Shown here: positions 12,180-23,310 of the stretch, in pieces
How positions within the stretch are numbered: position 1 is the stretch's first letter
How the letters are laid out: each line of letters opens with the position of its first letter
Source of the DNA: Haberlea rhodopensis
Taxonomy: Eukaryota; Streptophyta; Magnoliopsida; Lamiales; Gesneriaceae
DNA length: 64,000 bases
Reading direction: 5' to 3'
Assembly (NCBI GenBank): GCA_907163345.1
Contig: CAJQUN010000003.1
Coordinates: 6,056,821-6,120,820, forward strand
Made by a program: the position numbers and the translations under genes
Notes under the pieces: generated by a model
Seen by the model: only the letters and a program-made list of their open reading frames with translations
The model's database searches: none
Told to the model about the DNA's origin: nothing

Positions 12180-13672
12180 TGATCGCTTTTATTTTAAACA
12201 GTTATTTCAAAGTAGCGATTCTCTACCGCAAGTGCACGGTGTCAAGTTTTAATATAATGGTTTAAGAGTAAAGAGTGTCGTACCCACAGGGACTAGTAGC
12301 AATTACCACGATCGATTAGAATTTCTATATTTAACCTACGATTATGGAATGATTATTAAACTAAATTGACTTAAGCACAAAAATTAACCTAACCAGCAGT
12401 GATGAATAATTGAAGAGAATTTATAAACGAGTTATCAAGACGTCGGTTCACCCATGTAATCCCCCAAAAGTTGTCTATTAATTAAGATTCAATGTTCTAT
12501 GTTCTAGGGTGACGAGTTTTCCTATTTCATTCGTTATACCTTGGTCCGGTTATAACAAGTCTAGCACTAATCTACAATAAATCACTCCCGTGTCTTTATT
12601 GAATGATTAATACCGAAAATGCTTTGTGAAAACTACTAGCCTTCGATTGCTATCACACGTGTGCTAGATTTTACTTGGTCCGTCTCAACCTAAAACCCAC
12701 GGCCTAATTTATTACATCGTATCGTAATCTCCTATGGTCAATTCAATTACGATTACCAATATCATGCAAAAGGTAGCTAATCTTTTACAAGCATTAACAA
12801 CATAAATTATGCGCAAAGATCATAGAAATTAAATCGAAACCGTTAATTAACTCAAGGGTTCAAACATGGGATCCCCTATGTCTTGACAAAGAATTTAGCC
12901 AACAACCATAATCAAATTATAATGCATAAACATGTCTTTAAACAAATTCAACATCAAAATCTGATATAAAAATTAATAAGTTCAGAAATACTAAGATAAC
13001 GAGGATGTCGCTCCGTTCTTCCGTTCCTTGCGTTGCTCTTGCTCTTCAATGAATTGTGGTGGTGCTTTGGATGGAGGAGAGGCTGCTAGGTCTGTGTAAA
13101 AGTGGGCAAAAGTCCTCTAAAAATCGTCCCTTAGTCTCATATATAGGGTTAACATATGTGGGAAGGAGACCTCTTTGAACCAAACATGGAAAGTCTTTAT
13201 TTTTCCAAAAACTCTTATGCCGCGATCGATCTTTGTTATTCCGCGATCGATCTTCATTCTCTACTGGACGTGTTAGCCAAAATAAACCAATCCGCGATCG
13301 ATCTTTGTTCCCTCGCGATCGATCGCGAGTCCTCACTGTATAGTGGCGATCGATCGCGAGTTCTTGCCGATCGATCGCGAATGTCTTCTGTTCAGCATCA
13401 TTTTTTAAAGCTCGGCGATCGATCGCGATGTCATTGCCGATCGATCGCGAGCTGTCCAAAATTCAACTTCGATATTTCAGTCCATTTTCTCACGTCTTCG
13501 CTCGGTTTGGTCCTTCTTCAACATTATTAGCTTATTTCCTCCACTTTTATCCCATTGGACCTAGATTCCTGAAATACACAAAAATATACCAAAAAGCGTA
13601 AAATCATCCAGGAATCAATACAAAAATCAATACAAAAACATAGCAAAATAAGTGATAAATTCACACTTATCA
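12180..13672 (-). mobile_element. Solo LTR nested in the Copia element
   Basis: A 1493 bp insertion starts TGATCGCTTTTATTT and ends AATTCACACTTATCA on the plus strand, with a perfect TGCAT duplication at 12175-12179 and 13673-13677. The ends TG...CA plus the 5 bp duplication indicate a solo LTR; read on the minus strand it opens TGATAAGTGTGAATTTATCA. No primer site, polypurine tract or coding region is inside. Between 13215 and 13455 there are eight copies of a CGATCGATC-core palindrome. The parent superfamily is unknown. Confidence 0.85.
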
Positions 13673-14034
13673 TGCATATGTTCTACTAAAAGTTCATGCA
13701 CTCATGCCCAATAGATATTAAAATTCTCAATGCAACATTATAAACAATTGATAAGTTAATGAGAATAAAATCATTGAGGCCATAGAAACAATATATGAAA
13801 TTCTTAGGCCATATTTCTACGATCCAAGATAGACTCTAAACACTTAAAGCATGCTTAATCATATTTTATTGATTTTCACATTGCATATTCAAATTGGACT
13901 CATGGCACATCAAGATATTTACCATAATGAAATAAGCATAAATCATGCATCAAAACAATTTAAATGTGCATATGCTAAGGGGAAATGTATTTTACTATCA
14001 ATGAATATTGAGCTTCATTATTTATTGGTCACAA

Positions 14035-15745
14035 TTAATTTGTGCCAATGAAATTTTGACTTGCTCTTTTAAATGAACAAAATAAATTTACCTTTTGATG
14101 ACAAGAGTATGTTCTTGTCATTGGTCCTATACATCGCGCTTCCTCTATTGTGGTGCATAATATGATTTCCTCCCTTGAGGTGCTAGTGCCTTCATCCTCT
14201 CTCCCTTTGTTGTTCCTACAAAACAAATTTTTGATTGGAGGATCTTTGGTACCCATTTGATTTTTGGGTCCTTGCGGGTTAGCTTCCATCGATGCCTTTG
14301 GAATCCATTTCCACCTCTTGTTTGGTTGTTGGTTTTTAGCAGATCTACATTTATTCTTTGTATGACCAACCTTACAACAATAAGTGCAAGTAGGGGAATT
14401 ATGCTTAGCTTTAGCCAACAAGTTTGAAAAAGTTTTAGATTTGCTTGAAAAGCCTAGTCCGGCTTTATCGACGCTATATCATTGCAAGCCAAGCAATTCT
14501 TCCAATTTTAAACTACTTTCACTAAACTTGCAAAAAGATTCCTTCAAAGAATTTAATTCATTTTTCAATGAATTATTTTATTCATCTCTCTTGGCTAACT
14601 CAAGTTTGAGCAATTTGTTACTCATCTTGGTTTTTCCAAGAACATCAATAAGCTCATTATAGGAATCTCATAATTCATCAAAGGATGGTACATCATCGTC
14701 GCTTTCCTCTTCTTCATCATTTGCGTCATATTTGGCCATGAGACAAATGTTTGTTGTTTCTTCTTCATCGGGTCACTATCACTCCATGTGGTCATTAGAG
14801 CTTTCTTCTTCCCTTTATCCTCATTCTTCTTCCTAGGACATTCATTAGCATAATGACCTTTATATTGACAATTATAATGAGTTACCTCTTGTTTGGAATC
14901 ATGTTTGGTGGCACCGGAGGTCTTTGGCTTGTTGTATTTGTTGTAGAATTTCTTGAACTTTCTTGTGAACAAGATCATCTCTTCATCATCTTCATCGTCG
15001 GGTTGTTCTTTCCTCCCGACCAAGGTTATCCCCTTTCTTATGGATCTATCTTCCTCCTTTATTCCCTTCCGGGTTGACACTTCAAGCTCATGGGTCACCA
15101 AGGTTCCATGGAGTTCATCAAGATCATATGACGCACTATCTCCTTTGTTGGATTCAATGATAGTCGTCCTCTTGGCATCACATTCTTGTGGTAAGGCTCT
15201 AAGGGCTCTTCTCCATATTTGCTTTGGAGGATACTTCTCACCAAGTTGAGCAAGCTCATTTATGATTTGGGTGAGCCTTCTAAACATAGAATCAACGTTT
15301 TCTCCGGACTCCATCTCAAAGGTCTCATACTTGAGTTGAAATAGATCGACCTTTGTCTCCTTTACTTGGTTTGTGCCCTCATGACAAATTTGCCATTTGT
15401 CCCATATTCCTTTGAGGTTGAGCACATCGAGATCCGGTTGTACTCCTTCATATCTAAAGCACAATGCAAAATATTAATAGCTTTAGCAGTTTGAGAAATT
15501 AAAATCATATCCGCCCTTGTAAAGTCGTCCATTTCTTTGGGAACATTTCTTCCCTCAACTTCCTTTAAAGGAATATGTGGACCTTTTACAATTATCGTCC
15601 ATAGGTCATAATCTACGGATTGAATATATAGAGAAATTCTATTCTTCCAATATCCGTAGTTATCTCCCGTGAAGAGCGGAGGACGATTGGTCGATTGACC
15701 TTGAGCAAACTCATTTGCAGATTAGCCATTTAATTTTTTTGATTT
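14035..15745 (-). pseudogene. Copia gag remnant
   Basis: Reading on the minus strand from the primer site, the first 300 bp encode gag-like RPPLFTGDNYGYWKNRISLY. The main open part (15464-14622) contains IWDKWQICHEGTNQVKETK, typical of UBN2-type gag polypeptides, and a degenerate knuckle YNCQYKGHYANECPRK. After another frame change, 14421-14035 has a second knuckle CTYCCKVGHTKNKC followed by KWIPKASMEANPQGPK, seen near the gag-pol junction of plant Copia elements. Protease, integrase, RT and RNase H were not found. It is inactive. Confidence 0.8.
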
Positions 15746-15776
15746 AAAACAAAAATCAAATGGCTCCGATACCACT

Positions 15777-17057
15777 TGTTGGAACCAAAAGGGGGTGGGG
15801 GTGAATGAGGTTCCTTGTCTACTTTAACTTTTTAAAATGAGTTTGCAAAATAGTCGAATTTGCGCTGTAGAAGACTTTAAGTCAACCGACAAATAAACAA
15901 TATGAAGAAATAAATAAATGCGTAAATTAAATAAAGCGGTAAATGACACAAATATTTGTTATAGAAGTTCGGCAATAAATCGCCTACGTTTCCTCTTCCC
16001 GGCTAGAAAACGTCCAACTGAGGTTCCACTAGAACAACTTTGATCTTGGCCTTAAGGGCTCCAAGTTAGCCACAACACACTCTTCCCGAGTAAAAGACTC
16101 TTCACGAGTAACACACTCTTCACGAGTCTTCTTGGCCTTAAGGGCTCCAAGGATACCCACACACAAACTCTTCATGAGTCACCCACACTTTTCACGAGTC
16201 TTCTTGGCCTTCAGGGCTGCAAGGATAGCCACAACCTTGCACCAACTTCACTTGTTGATGTCTTATACAATTTCCAACTTGTGTCGGTGTTGGAGGACCT
16301 TACAATAAATCAAATAACACCTTCACGGTGTACCAACACGAAGAATCAAAAACTCACACAAGAAATGAATTACAAACTCCAATACAACACAAATGTATGA
16401 AGTTTGCAATGCTAGAATGATTTAAAGTTAGCAAAGCTTTCTTGTAGTTTATAGTCTTGTTTCTTGTCTTCAAAATGCTCCAAAACATCCATATTTATAG
16501 TGTAGAAGGCCCCCAAGGCTCCTACTAGCTTTTGCTACACTCAAGGCTTGAATCACTCCAAGATCGCCTCGGGCGATCGCCATCGCCGCGCACCAACGGT
16601 CAAAATCTTCACTGATCGCCTCAGGCGATCGTTACCAAAAATCAATGTCGTAGCTTCGGTTGATCACAAATCTTCATCGCCTCAAACAAAGTCCCCATCG
16701 CCTCAAACGTTCCAGGCATCGCCTCAAGCGATCTAGCCATCGCCTCAAGCGATCACGCCATGCGTGTGGTCCTCGGCGTCGCTTCAGTCGATGTGCGGGG
16801 CAAAGTCTTGATCGGTTGCCATCGCCTGGGGTGATTGTCACCATCGCCTGGGGTGATTGTCACCATCGCCTGGGGCGATCTGCCCGATGCCTTGCATATT
16901 TGACTTCCTTCAAACAATACACTTTTCAAACAACTAAATATGTACACTAAGTAGACACATTAGTATAACAAACACAAGTTTTGTTGATCATCAAAACTCA
17001 TAAATAATTCGGGGATAAATTAAGCATTAAACTCAACAATGCGTTTAAGGTTCAACA
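15777..17057 (-). repeat. Copia element LTR (right on plus strand)
   Basis: Partner of the 10508-11751 LTR, 1281 bp. It carries the same CTCTTCACGAGT and ATCGCCT modules. It is longer partly because the CATCGCCTGGGGTGATTGTC unit near 16820-16880 is repeated. Divergence from its partner looks like about 5-7% in the first 300 bp by eye. Confidence 0.88.
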
Positions 17058-17066
17058 ACACCCCTA

Positions 17067-17720
17067 CTCATGAATTCACATTGGAGCCATTAGAGTAATC
17101 ATCAAGGCAACTTTTAAAGAAGGAATTGATTCGCCACTCAATCTGGCAATCTTTGACAAAAGAGTCCTGAACCTCAAAGATTCTTGTTTGGGAGCAGTTG
17201 CAGGAAATTTGTAGCAGGAAAGATGGCTTTTAACATCTATCCGAGGATTGCATACAATTTGGGAGATCGAGATTTCAACAAGGTTCTTACTCTTCATCAA
17301 GATTTTAAAAGAAGTAATTTGATGAGAGAAAGGAAACATGCCTTACTCAATTACCTACAAGGTGTCATACGCACTCTCGAATACTCATCATTCAGATGTA
17401 TTCTTGAGAAAGGAATTCATCGAGAACCCCAGAATCTTCGAAGATTTCGCCAAAGCAGTATTGCAGGACATTATTGAAACTCCGACAATATGTGAGATCG
17501 ACATGAGGATACATGATCAACATGTTCCGAACAGAAGCAGGAGCCTTATGATCGAACCAAGAAGGATGTGTTTCCAACAAGATAGGTTAATCAGCAACTA
17601 TCCGGGGGAAAAACAGAAGGCAGTCTCGAGCAGAATTCAGAAAATACCTTATTTTATTCACAACAACAGGAAAGCTGAAATGCCCAGAAGGCTGGAGAGA
17701 AGTGCAGATAATTTTTGACA
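17067..17720 (+). pseudogene. Pararetroviral movement-protein remnant, right part
   Basis: Begins directly after the MITE and continues the movement-protein frame from before 10077. It contains FDKRVLNLKDS near 17150 and, after a stop at about 17215, GKMAFNIYPRIAYNLGDRDF. A frame change near 17340-17400 leads to 17338-17718, with KVSYALSNTHHSD and DQHVPNRSRSLMIEPRR. Several lesions are visible, so no product is expected. Confidence 0.72.
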
Positions 17721-17958
17721 TTATGGAGAAAGATAATATATTCCCTTGTGATGTTCTCTACTATTTACAACAACCTACATTTGGCAAGTATCATGGAAAC
17801 CTTCAAATTGGTGAAATTGATCTAACAATTGCAGGAACGGCAGGAAGAATTCCCGAATAGCTTATTCTAAGGATTGAATTTCTCGAGGAATATAAACCAT
17901 GGGAAAGATTGCAAGACAAAATGGAATTCACATTGGAAGGAAAGAGATATAGGATCAG

Positions 17959-18729
17959 ATGACCACCAGTCCATTCTCCATATACATCTCCGTTGGGATG
18001 TTATATGCAAAGTATTGGGCCGAATATTTTGCAGCTTACATTGACTCAGGAGCTGGAATATGTACTGTCAGGCGCGATATCTTCCCCCAAGAGGTTGGTG
18101 AAAAGTTACCAGTCATTGCCGGAAGAGACTTTTCCAAGCGGATCCTTATCCTTAATGAAGGAGTCCAAGGAGCGAAAATAATCATCGGCGGAGCAGGCGT
18201 TACCCCGTGGTACAAAGTCAAAACTCCACCTATTTATTTCCATGATACATGTGCTGATATGCTGCTCGGAAACAATTTCCTACAGACATTCAAGCGGTTC
18301 ACTCAGGAGAACGAGACAAGAAGACTTATTTGCACAACCCTTCGTGATCATAAGATTATTGTGCAGAGACTACGAGAGGCTTTTCACCGAAAATTCCCCA
18401 TTAGATTTCGCAGCAAGCGTGGTGATGAAGGAAAACTTCGACACCCAAAGATGAAGGATCAGCGAAAATTTGGAGAAGCAATCATTCAGTTTCGGCAACA
18501 AGGTCCTAGTGAAAAGGATTCTCAAACTTTTGACTTGGTTAATATTATGTCTTTTAGAGAACAGGATGAGGAAGAAGTTGCTCCAGAAACCATGTTGCTA
18601 CTAAAAAAGGCATTACATGAAAGAGTGCCACAACCTGAAGCTACCCTTGAAGAGCAAATTACTCTAGAGGATATAAAAAAGAAAAATTCAAAGGAACTAC
18701 AACGAGGATCAACTGGCATGGTGGAATAG
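17959..18729 (+). pseudogene. Pararetroviral aspartic protease region
   Basis: An open stretch of 256 codons contains AAYIDSGAGICTVRRDIFP, the D-S/T-G-A active-site motif of retropepsins, and ADMLLGNNFLQTF, which matches the second conserved segment (hydrophobic-LGxxFL). This protease would cut the viral polyprotein. The C-terminal part is charged and leads to RT. The stretch from 17720 to 17958 is degraded. It is the longest intact viral frame here, but its neighbours are broken. Confidence 0.78.
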
Positions 18730-18739
18730 AAATGAGCTC

Positions 18740-19420
18740 ATAGCTACTTTGAAGGTGAAAGCTGGAAAAGAAAATTTCAGACTCATCCCCATGAATATGG
18801 AAGATCGGATGGATATGCAGATATGCTTAAGGAACATCTGGACCTTAAGTTAATCTCAGTAGGTATTTCTCCATATAGCAGTCCAGGATTCCTGGTCCGG
18901 AATCACGTAGAAATCAAAAAAGGAAAGCCAATATTGGTTATTAACTACAAAGGAATCAACAACATCTTGGATTTCGATGGATACTTTATCCCAAGCAGAT
19001 AACATTTGGTAAACAACATCAAGAATGCCAAAATGTTTTCCAAGTTTGATTGTAAATCTTGATTTTATCAGATTAAGATTGAGGAAGCAAGCAAAAAATT
19101 CACAGCATTCTCCACACCACAAAGACATTATATCTGGAATGTCATGCCAATGGGATTGGCAAATGCTCCCCAAATATTCCAAAAGGAATATGGATAATCT
19201 TTTCAAAGATTACTTCAACTTTATGTTCGTGTACATTGACGACATCCTTATTGCGTCAAAAAAAATGAAAGAACATCTTAAACATTTGGAAATATTTTCA
19301 GATGTTTGTTAGAAGGAAGGACTAGTGATCTCCAAAAGGAAGACAGTTGTTGCTACAAGACAGATCAAATTCCTTGGAATTGAGATCGACGAATCTGGAA
19401 TCATTTGCAGAAACATATTG
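18740..19420 (+). pseudogene. Pararetroviral reverse transcriptase remnant
   Basis: RT motifs are spread over shifting frames. The best piece (19025-19312) includes FMFVYIDDILIASKKMKEHL, with the catalytic YxDD box as YIDD. Downstream near 19370, LGIEIDESGI matches the usual start of the connection after the RT palm. Multiple stops and frame changes occur between 18760 and 19030. Confidence 0.8.
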
Positions 19421-19489
19421 TTGAAAAAGTGCAATGATATCCGGATGACCTCAATGATTTAAAACAACTTTAAAGTTTTCTGGGAGTTG

Positions 19490-20056
19490 TTAATTTTGTT
19501 GGGATGTTCATCAATAACCTAGCAAATCACAGGAAGGTGTTCAGTCCATTATTCAAAAAAGATATAAGTTTGAATGGAGGGAAGATCGCAGACAAGCTGT
19601 CAAACAGCTTAAAAAAGTTTGCAGGCAACTACCAAAGCTTACAATTCCAAACGATGATGATGAACTGGTATTGTACACAGATGACAGTGATCATTGGTGG
19701 GCTGCAGTACTCGTTAAAGCCACACCAGAGGGAGAAGTGCCATGCAGATATTGCAGCGGTCTTTTTTATAGCAGCAAAGTTATCAGATGGCATGCCAAAG
19801 AGAAATAGTTCTTTGCAGTTCGAAAGGCTTTTAAAAAATGGCCATTATTTTTACTTGCAAAGAAATTTATCTTAAAAATAGATAATACAAGTGTCAAGTC
19901 TTTTTTGAAAAATAAGACTGAATCAAAACCAGAAATGCTAGACTTTTAAGATGGCAAGCTGAATGCCAATATTATGATTATGATATTGTCATAGTGAAGT
20001 CTGATAAAATTGTTCTTGCCGATTTGTTAGCACGAGATGGAGGGACACATTGCTAG
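19490..20056 (+). pseudogene. Pararetroviral RNase H remnant
   Basis: After the RT, 19504-19563 encodes MFINNLANHRKVFSPLFKKD, the RT thumb/connection found before RNase H. From about 19661 a second frame encodes a YTDDSDHWWAAVL segment, matching the first RNase H acidic motif. It later contains KIVLADLLARDG just before a stop at about 20056. Stops and frame changes interrupt it. Confidence 0.65.
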
Positions 20057-20337
20057 CGATACCCTCAAACGAGTTAGGAATCTCAGAGAAAACTTGGAGA
20101 TCCTGGAACGAGACTTTGGGACTCTTTGTCTCAATGCGGAGGTCGCATGACGACTTCAACGAGCAGATCAAGAGCTTGTTACTGATCACATATGAGCATG
20201 CTTTCGGGGCCATGGACGTTTGTTTGAAGTCTTGAAAGGGCCAATCCTACAGGACGCACCTTCAACGGTGCAGAAATGAGTGTTTAGAGAACGGGGCTCA
20301 TCTAACCCGGAGGCAAGGGATTCAAGTACCCTCTGTC

Positions 20338-21376
20338 ATGAGTGCTACAGATGATGCATTCCTCGAGGATGTACAAACTGTAGCGAATGTTGAAGGTCAG
20401 GTGTAATCACAATCTGAACCTTCAAGTCAACCCAGCACCTCTGGGGTAAAAGATGGAGAGTTGAATCTTAGGCCAATGAATGACAATTCTAAAGTACAAA
20501 CTAATGATGATTTAGTTTCTTCACCTATGCAGGATTATCAACGTACTTGGGAGAAACTAATTACCAAACGAGGTATCAACCCAGACAAATCTATAGTTGA
20601 TATCTCCGGAAAATATCCGAGAGTTTGGATGAAACCAGGCAGCCATCCAAACGAAGTTCAACAATGGTATAATTTCGGAGCTCTGGCTTCAGTTTATACT
20701 GTTGCACCAGCATTCTCTGAAATTTAAAAATTAGCAAAATGGATCAGAGAAGCCGTTCACGAGACATGGGCCAATAATCCACATTTGGCCAGATGAGATA
20801 TCTTGGAGTTGTATTTTTTCAGTGCTGCTCCAGAACCAGCGAAGAAGGGCGTCATTGAGGCTTTTCATTTTATCAAGCTTAGACGACCAGACGGAAACGC
20901 CTTAAAAATGTAAAAATGGCGCTACCAGAAGGTATACCAATTTTGGCTGGGACGATCACGGAAGATGAAGTTTCAACCAGACGTGCATGGGGCCTTTGGG
21001 TTTGTCTAACAGAAATGGACAAAGTCAAAAAGGCATTCAAGTTCTTTCAGAATTCAGCCACAGAACTTTCATGCTGAATTCCATGACAGGAACCTCAACA
21101 AGATTTGCCGAAGAACTCTTTGAAATTAAAAGAAGAATTCTTTGGGAAAACAAGATTCTGGCGGGAAAAGAAACTTACCAAAAATTCTGCATTATGGCAC
21201 ACGTTGGCCGATGGATAGACCATATTTGCCAAGCATGCCCGGAGCAGAAAGAACTAGAGTTCTGGAAAGGACTCCGATCCAAACCCGACAGATCAGAGGC
21301 AGGAAAAGACAAAAGACCTGCTGACAAGAGAGCTCGTTTTCCTAAAGCTTGGGGACCACATAAACAAATAATGTAA
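20338..21376 (+). pseudogene. ORF downstream of RNase H (transactivator position)
   Basis: The likely start at 20338 (MSATDDAFLEDVQTV) is followed by a TAA at 20404 and then, in the same frame, by an open run to 20727 with QRTWEKLITKRGINPDKSIV. Broken segments continue to about 21376. In caulimovirids with several ORFs, the ORF after RNase H is usually the translational transactivator/inclusion-body protein. No diagnostic motif is visible, so that role comes from position only. The bases around the start resemble those around the coat-protein start at 8300. Confidence 0.5.
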
Positions 21377-21502
21377 AGATTCCCCAATAAAGGAAAAGGT
21401 GTGGACCATTAAAAATTAGTGCGGATACTGTTCAACGCACTCAGACAAAATAATGGACCATTCACGAGAAAAATTTGGCATAACCAGACAAAGATGCTAA
21501 AC

Positions 21503-21593
21503 CACGTGAAAGTAAGGTCCACTCACGAGCGCACATAACAATTATCAAGATTTGGAATCCGAAGTTGAAGTCCGGATTCATGCCTATATAAGG
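21503..21593 (+). promoter_or_regulatory. Pararetroviral promoter: G-box and TATA box
   Basis: A CACGTG G-box lies at 21503-21508 and a strong TATA box CTATATAAGG at 21584-21593. They sit downstream of the last viral ORF, where the pregenomic RNA promoter lies in Caulimoviridae. Current activity is unknown. Confidence 0.6.
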
Positions 21594-21853
21594 CCACTCA
21601 TTCAGGAAGCTAAGGACGTCAAAAATTCTCCATAGTTTTCTAAGAATAAGAATTAGAGTCTCCAAGCTTTGTAATAGTTCAACTTTTATAGCTTGGTAAT
21701 ACTTTCTTTCTTTTGTAATCATTTGTAATATTTTTTTGTTTGATTTTAGTTTATATGTTCTTGAGTCAAGCCTCATCTATATGAGAGGCTAAACAAGTCT
21801 ATCGCCTCCCAAAAGGAGATATTTTAATGTAATAGATATTATAAGTATTCCAG

Positions 21854-21859
21854 AATAAA
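21854..21859 (+). terminator. Viral poly(A) signal AATAAA
   Basis: AATAAAATAAAGG lies about 265 bp after the TATA box. In these viruses the poly(A) signal follows the promoter so that the RNA is terminally redundant, and this spacing is compatible. The following 250 bp would be leader. Confidence 0.5.
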
Positions 21860-22125
21860 ATAAAGGTTGTTGCACATCTATCTCCTAGATTTCTTTAAAT
21901 CTTTCTTATATCTTGATTATATCTTACGCCCTAAGGAAGGAAACGAATTAGGGCTGTGCTGTGCGGTTTCTGAAGGAGTCGGATAACTTGCAGACTAACC
22001 TCGCCTGAGGGGCTGAGTTGGGTGGTGAGGAGTCATTCGTAAAACAGTTGGAGGCAGTAATTTTTTGACTGGTAGCGTTGCAACCCACTTCACCCGGTGC
22101 TGTTATGGTAAAAATGGTATATTTC

Positions 22126-22705
22126 AGTTTGTTAAAATTTTATTGTAATACGGAAGCATGATGAGCCTGTTATTTATTTTTAACATGATCTTCAAATCGG
22201 GGTTTTGAATTATAATTAGAAGAACGATATGTGAACTGTGAGTCCTTTGCAAAAGTATGCTCTTTGGTTCATCCCGAGATAACAGAAACTGAAGGATCTC
22301 ATGTTTATAAAATACTACTGTTGGTGAATATTAAGATAAAGAAGATGATAAACAGTATATAGAGATATATTTGTTCTTTAAACAATTTCCTAGGGTTAAG
22401 AATGCAATTTTATTAAGAGTTGGTTGGACCGCGTGGACCACATGAGGTTATTATTGTCATTTCAACCAAGAATGGAACTAATTGAACTAAGGTTTTTTAG
22501 CTGGACTAGAATGAATTATGTTTTAGGAAATGGTACCGGCCTGCAATTTTCTCTAATTAGATTTATATTCATTGCACACATCTTGGACTTTTCAAATGGA
22601 GTTGGATAGTTGGGTTCTCATGGTTTATTTTGAGAAGGACCATTAAGTAAATAGAGCCCATGAGGGATTGCATTGATTATCAGTTTATCACACACGAAAC
22701 ATCAC
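22126..22705. other. Spacer between pararetrovirus and Mutator-like element
   Basis: No coding similarity, repeat structure or RNA gene was recognised in this stretch. It may include the distal viral leader at its left end. Confidence 0.4.
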
Positions 22706-22814
22706 AGTTCACGGGCTTTTTTTAAAAAACAATTCGGAAAAAAAAATTTCACAAATACATGGAAACGTGGGAGGTTGCAAATATACCTCAAACCGTTGTT
22801 TGAGGGAGCGGTTG

Positions 22815-22970
22815 TAACATTGATGAGGAGCCGTTTACGTGTGTAACGGCTCCTCTTAAGGTAGCAGTCGCCCTCCTTGAGGGCGGCTGCTCCTTGATTA
22901 GTAGCCGCCCTCAACAAGGGCGGCTACTCCTTGGTTAGGAGTCGCCGCTTATACAGGCGGCTCCTAACTT
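22815..22970. repeat. GC-rich hairpin array in the MULE left arm
   Basis: Consecutive inverted repeats stand out from the AT-rich surroundings: GGAGCCGTTTACG/GTAACGGCTCC, GCCCTCCTTGAGGGCGGC, AGTAGCCGCCCT/AGGGCGGCTACT and AGGAGTCGCCGC/GGCGGCTCCT. Each is a stem of 10-13 bp with a short loop, in tandem. A similar array lies near the right end (28510-28730). Confidence 0.75.
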
Positions 22971-23310
22971 CACCCGTGTTTGTCCGTTGTCGCGTGCTCT
23001 TTTATGTCTCGTCGGAGCGTATATAGTCAACTTATATGTCACTTCCCACCAACTCTATCGTGTATCTGTTGCTTCCCACTACATCAATTTTTATTTATAA
23101 CATTTACCCCGACTAAAAATTAATCATATTATATATGATATATTTGTAAATATTACACCAGTGAACTTTTAACTTTTATAAAAATTAATATCTGAAAATG
23201 TGTATAAATAACGTGAAGATAAAATATTTTCGACACCAGAATCCTTCAAACAAATTTGCTCTTTCAATATTTTCGGTGCATCAAAAGTTTGAATCAAAAT
23301 ATTTCTTAGT

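Larger units (their letters stand above)
10508..17057 (-). mobile_element. Copia LTR retrotransposon, minus strand, pol missing
   Basis: Two LTRs (10508-11751 and 15777-17057) begin TGTTGGAACC and end in TCAACA on the plus strand. They are flanked by a perfect ACACC duplication (10503-10507 and 17058-17062). Orientation is minus: the primer site GGCTCCGATACCA (15762-15774, complement of the tRNA-Met site with one mismatch) adjoins the right LTR, and a pyrimidine run ATCTCCCCC (plus strand, 11752 on) adjoins the left one, as a polypurine tract should. Only gag remnants are inside, so it is non-autonomous or deleted. The LTRs differ by several percent by eye, so it is clearly older than the element at 58.6 kb. 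Confidence 0.92.
10077..17066. mobile_element. hAT-type MITE split by a Copia element
   Basis: Left part is 10077-10507, starting TAGGGGTGTAAACGAATCGA. The right terminus resumes after the Copia element as ACACC plus CCTA, ending at 17066, so the rejoined end is CATTTACACCCCTA, the inverted match of the left terminus. The interior is packed with TTCGAA/GAGC-rich subterminal motifs and has no coding capacity. Flanking 8-mers are CTCATGGA (10069-10076) and CTCATGAA (17067-17074), one mismatch, giving the 8 bp duplication typical of hAT elements. The element is about 435 bp without the insertion. Confidence 0.85.
8235..22125 (+). mobile_element. Endogenous pararetrovirus (Caulimoviridae-like), degraded and interrupted
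   Basis: Coat protein, movement protein, protease, RT, RNase H and a downstream ORF follow one another on the plus strand, then a TATA box and an AATAAA. Without the nested insertions (10077-17066) the viral part is about 6.9 kb, close to one genome unit of this family. The order coat protein then movement protein then protease-RT-RNase H resembles cavemo- or solendovirus-like genomes more than petuviruses, but genus is an inference. Every ORF carries frameshifts or stops, so this is a fossil. Outer limits are approximate, set by where recognisable viral sequence starts and stops. Confidence 0.82.

Noticed and set aside
13046..13530. Long opposed open frames rich in IDR/DRSR repeats
   Set aside because: They are produced by the palindromic CGATCGATC array inside the solo LTR; the same repeats open frames on both strands.
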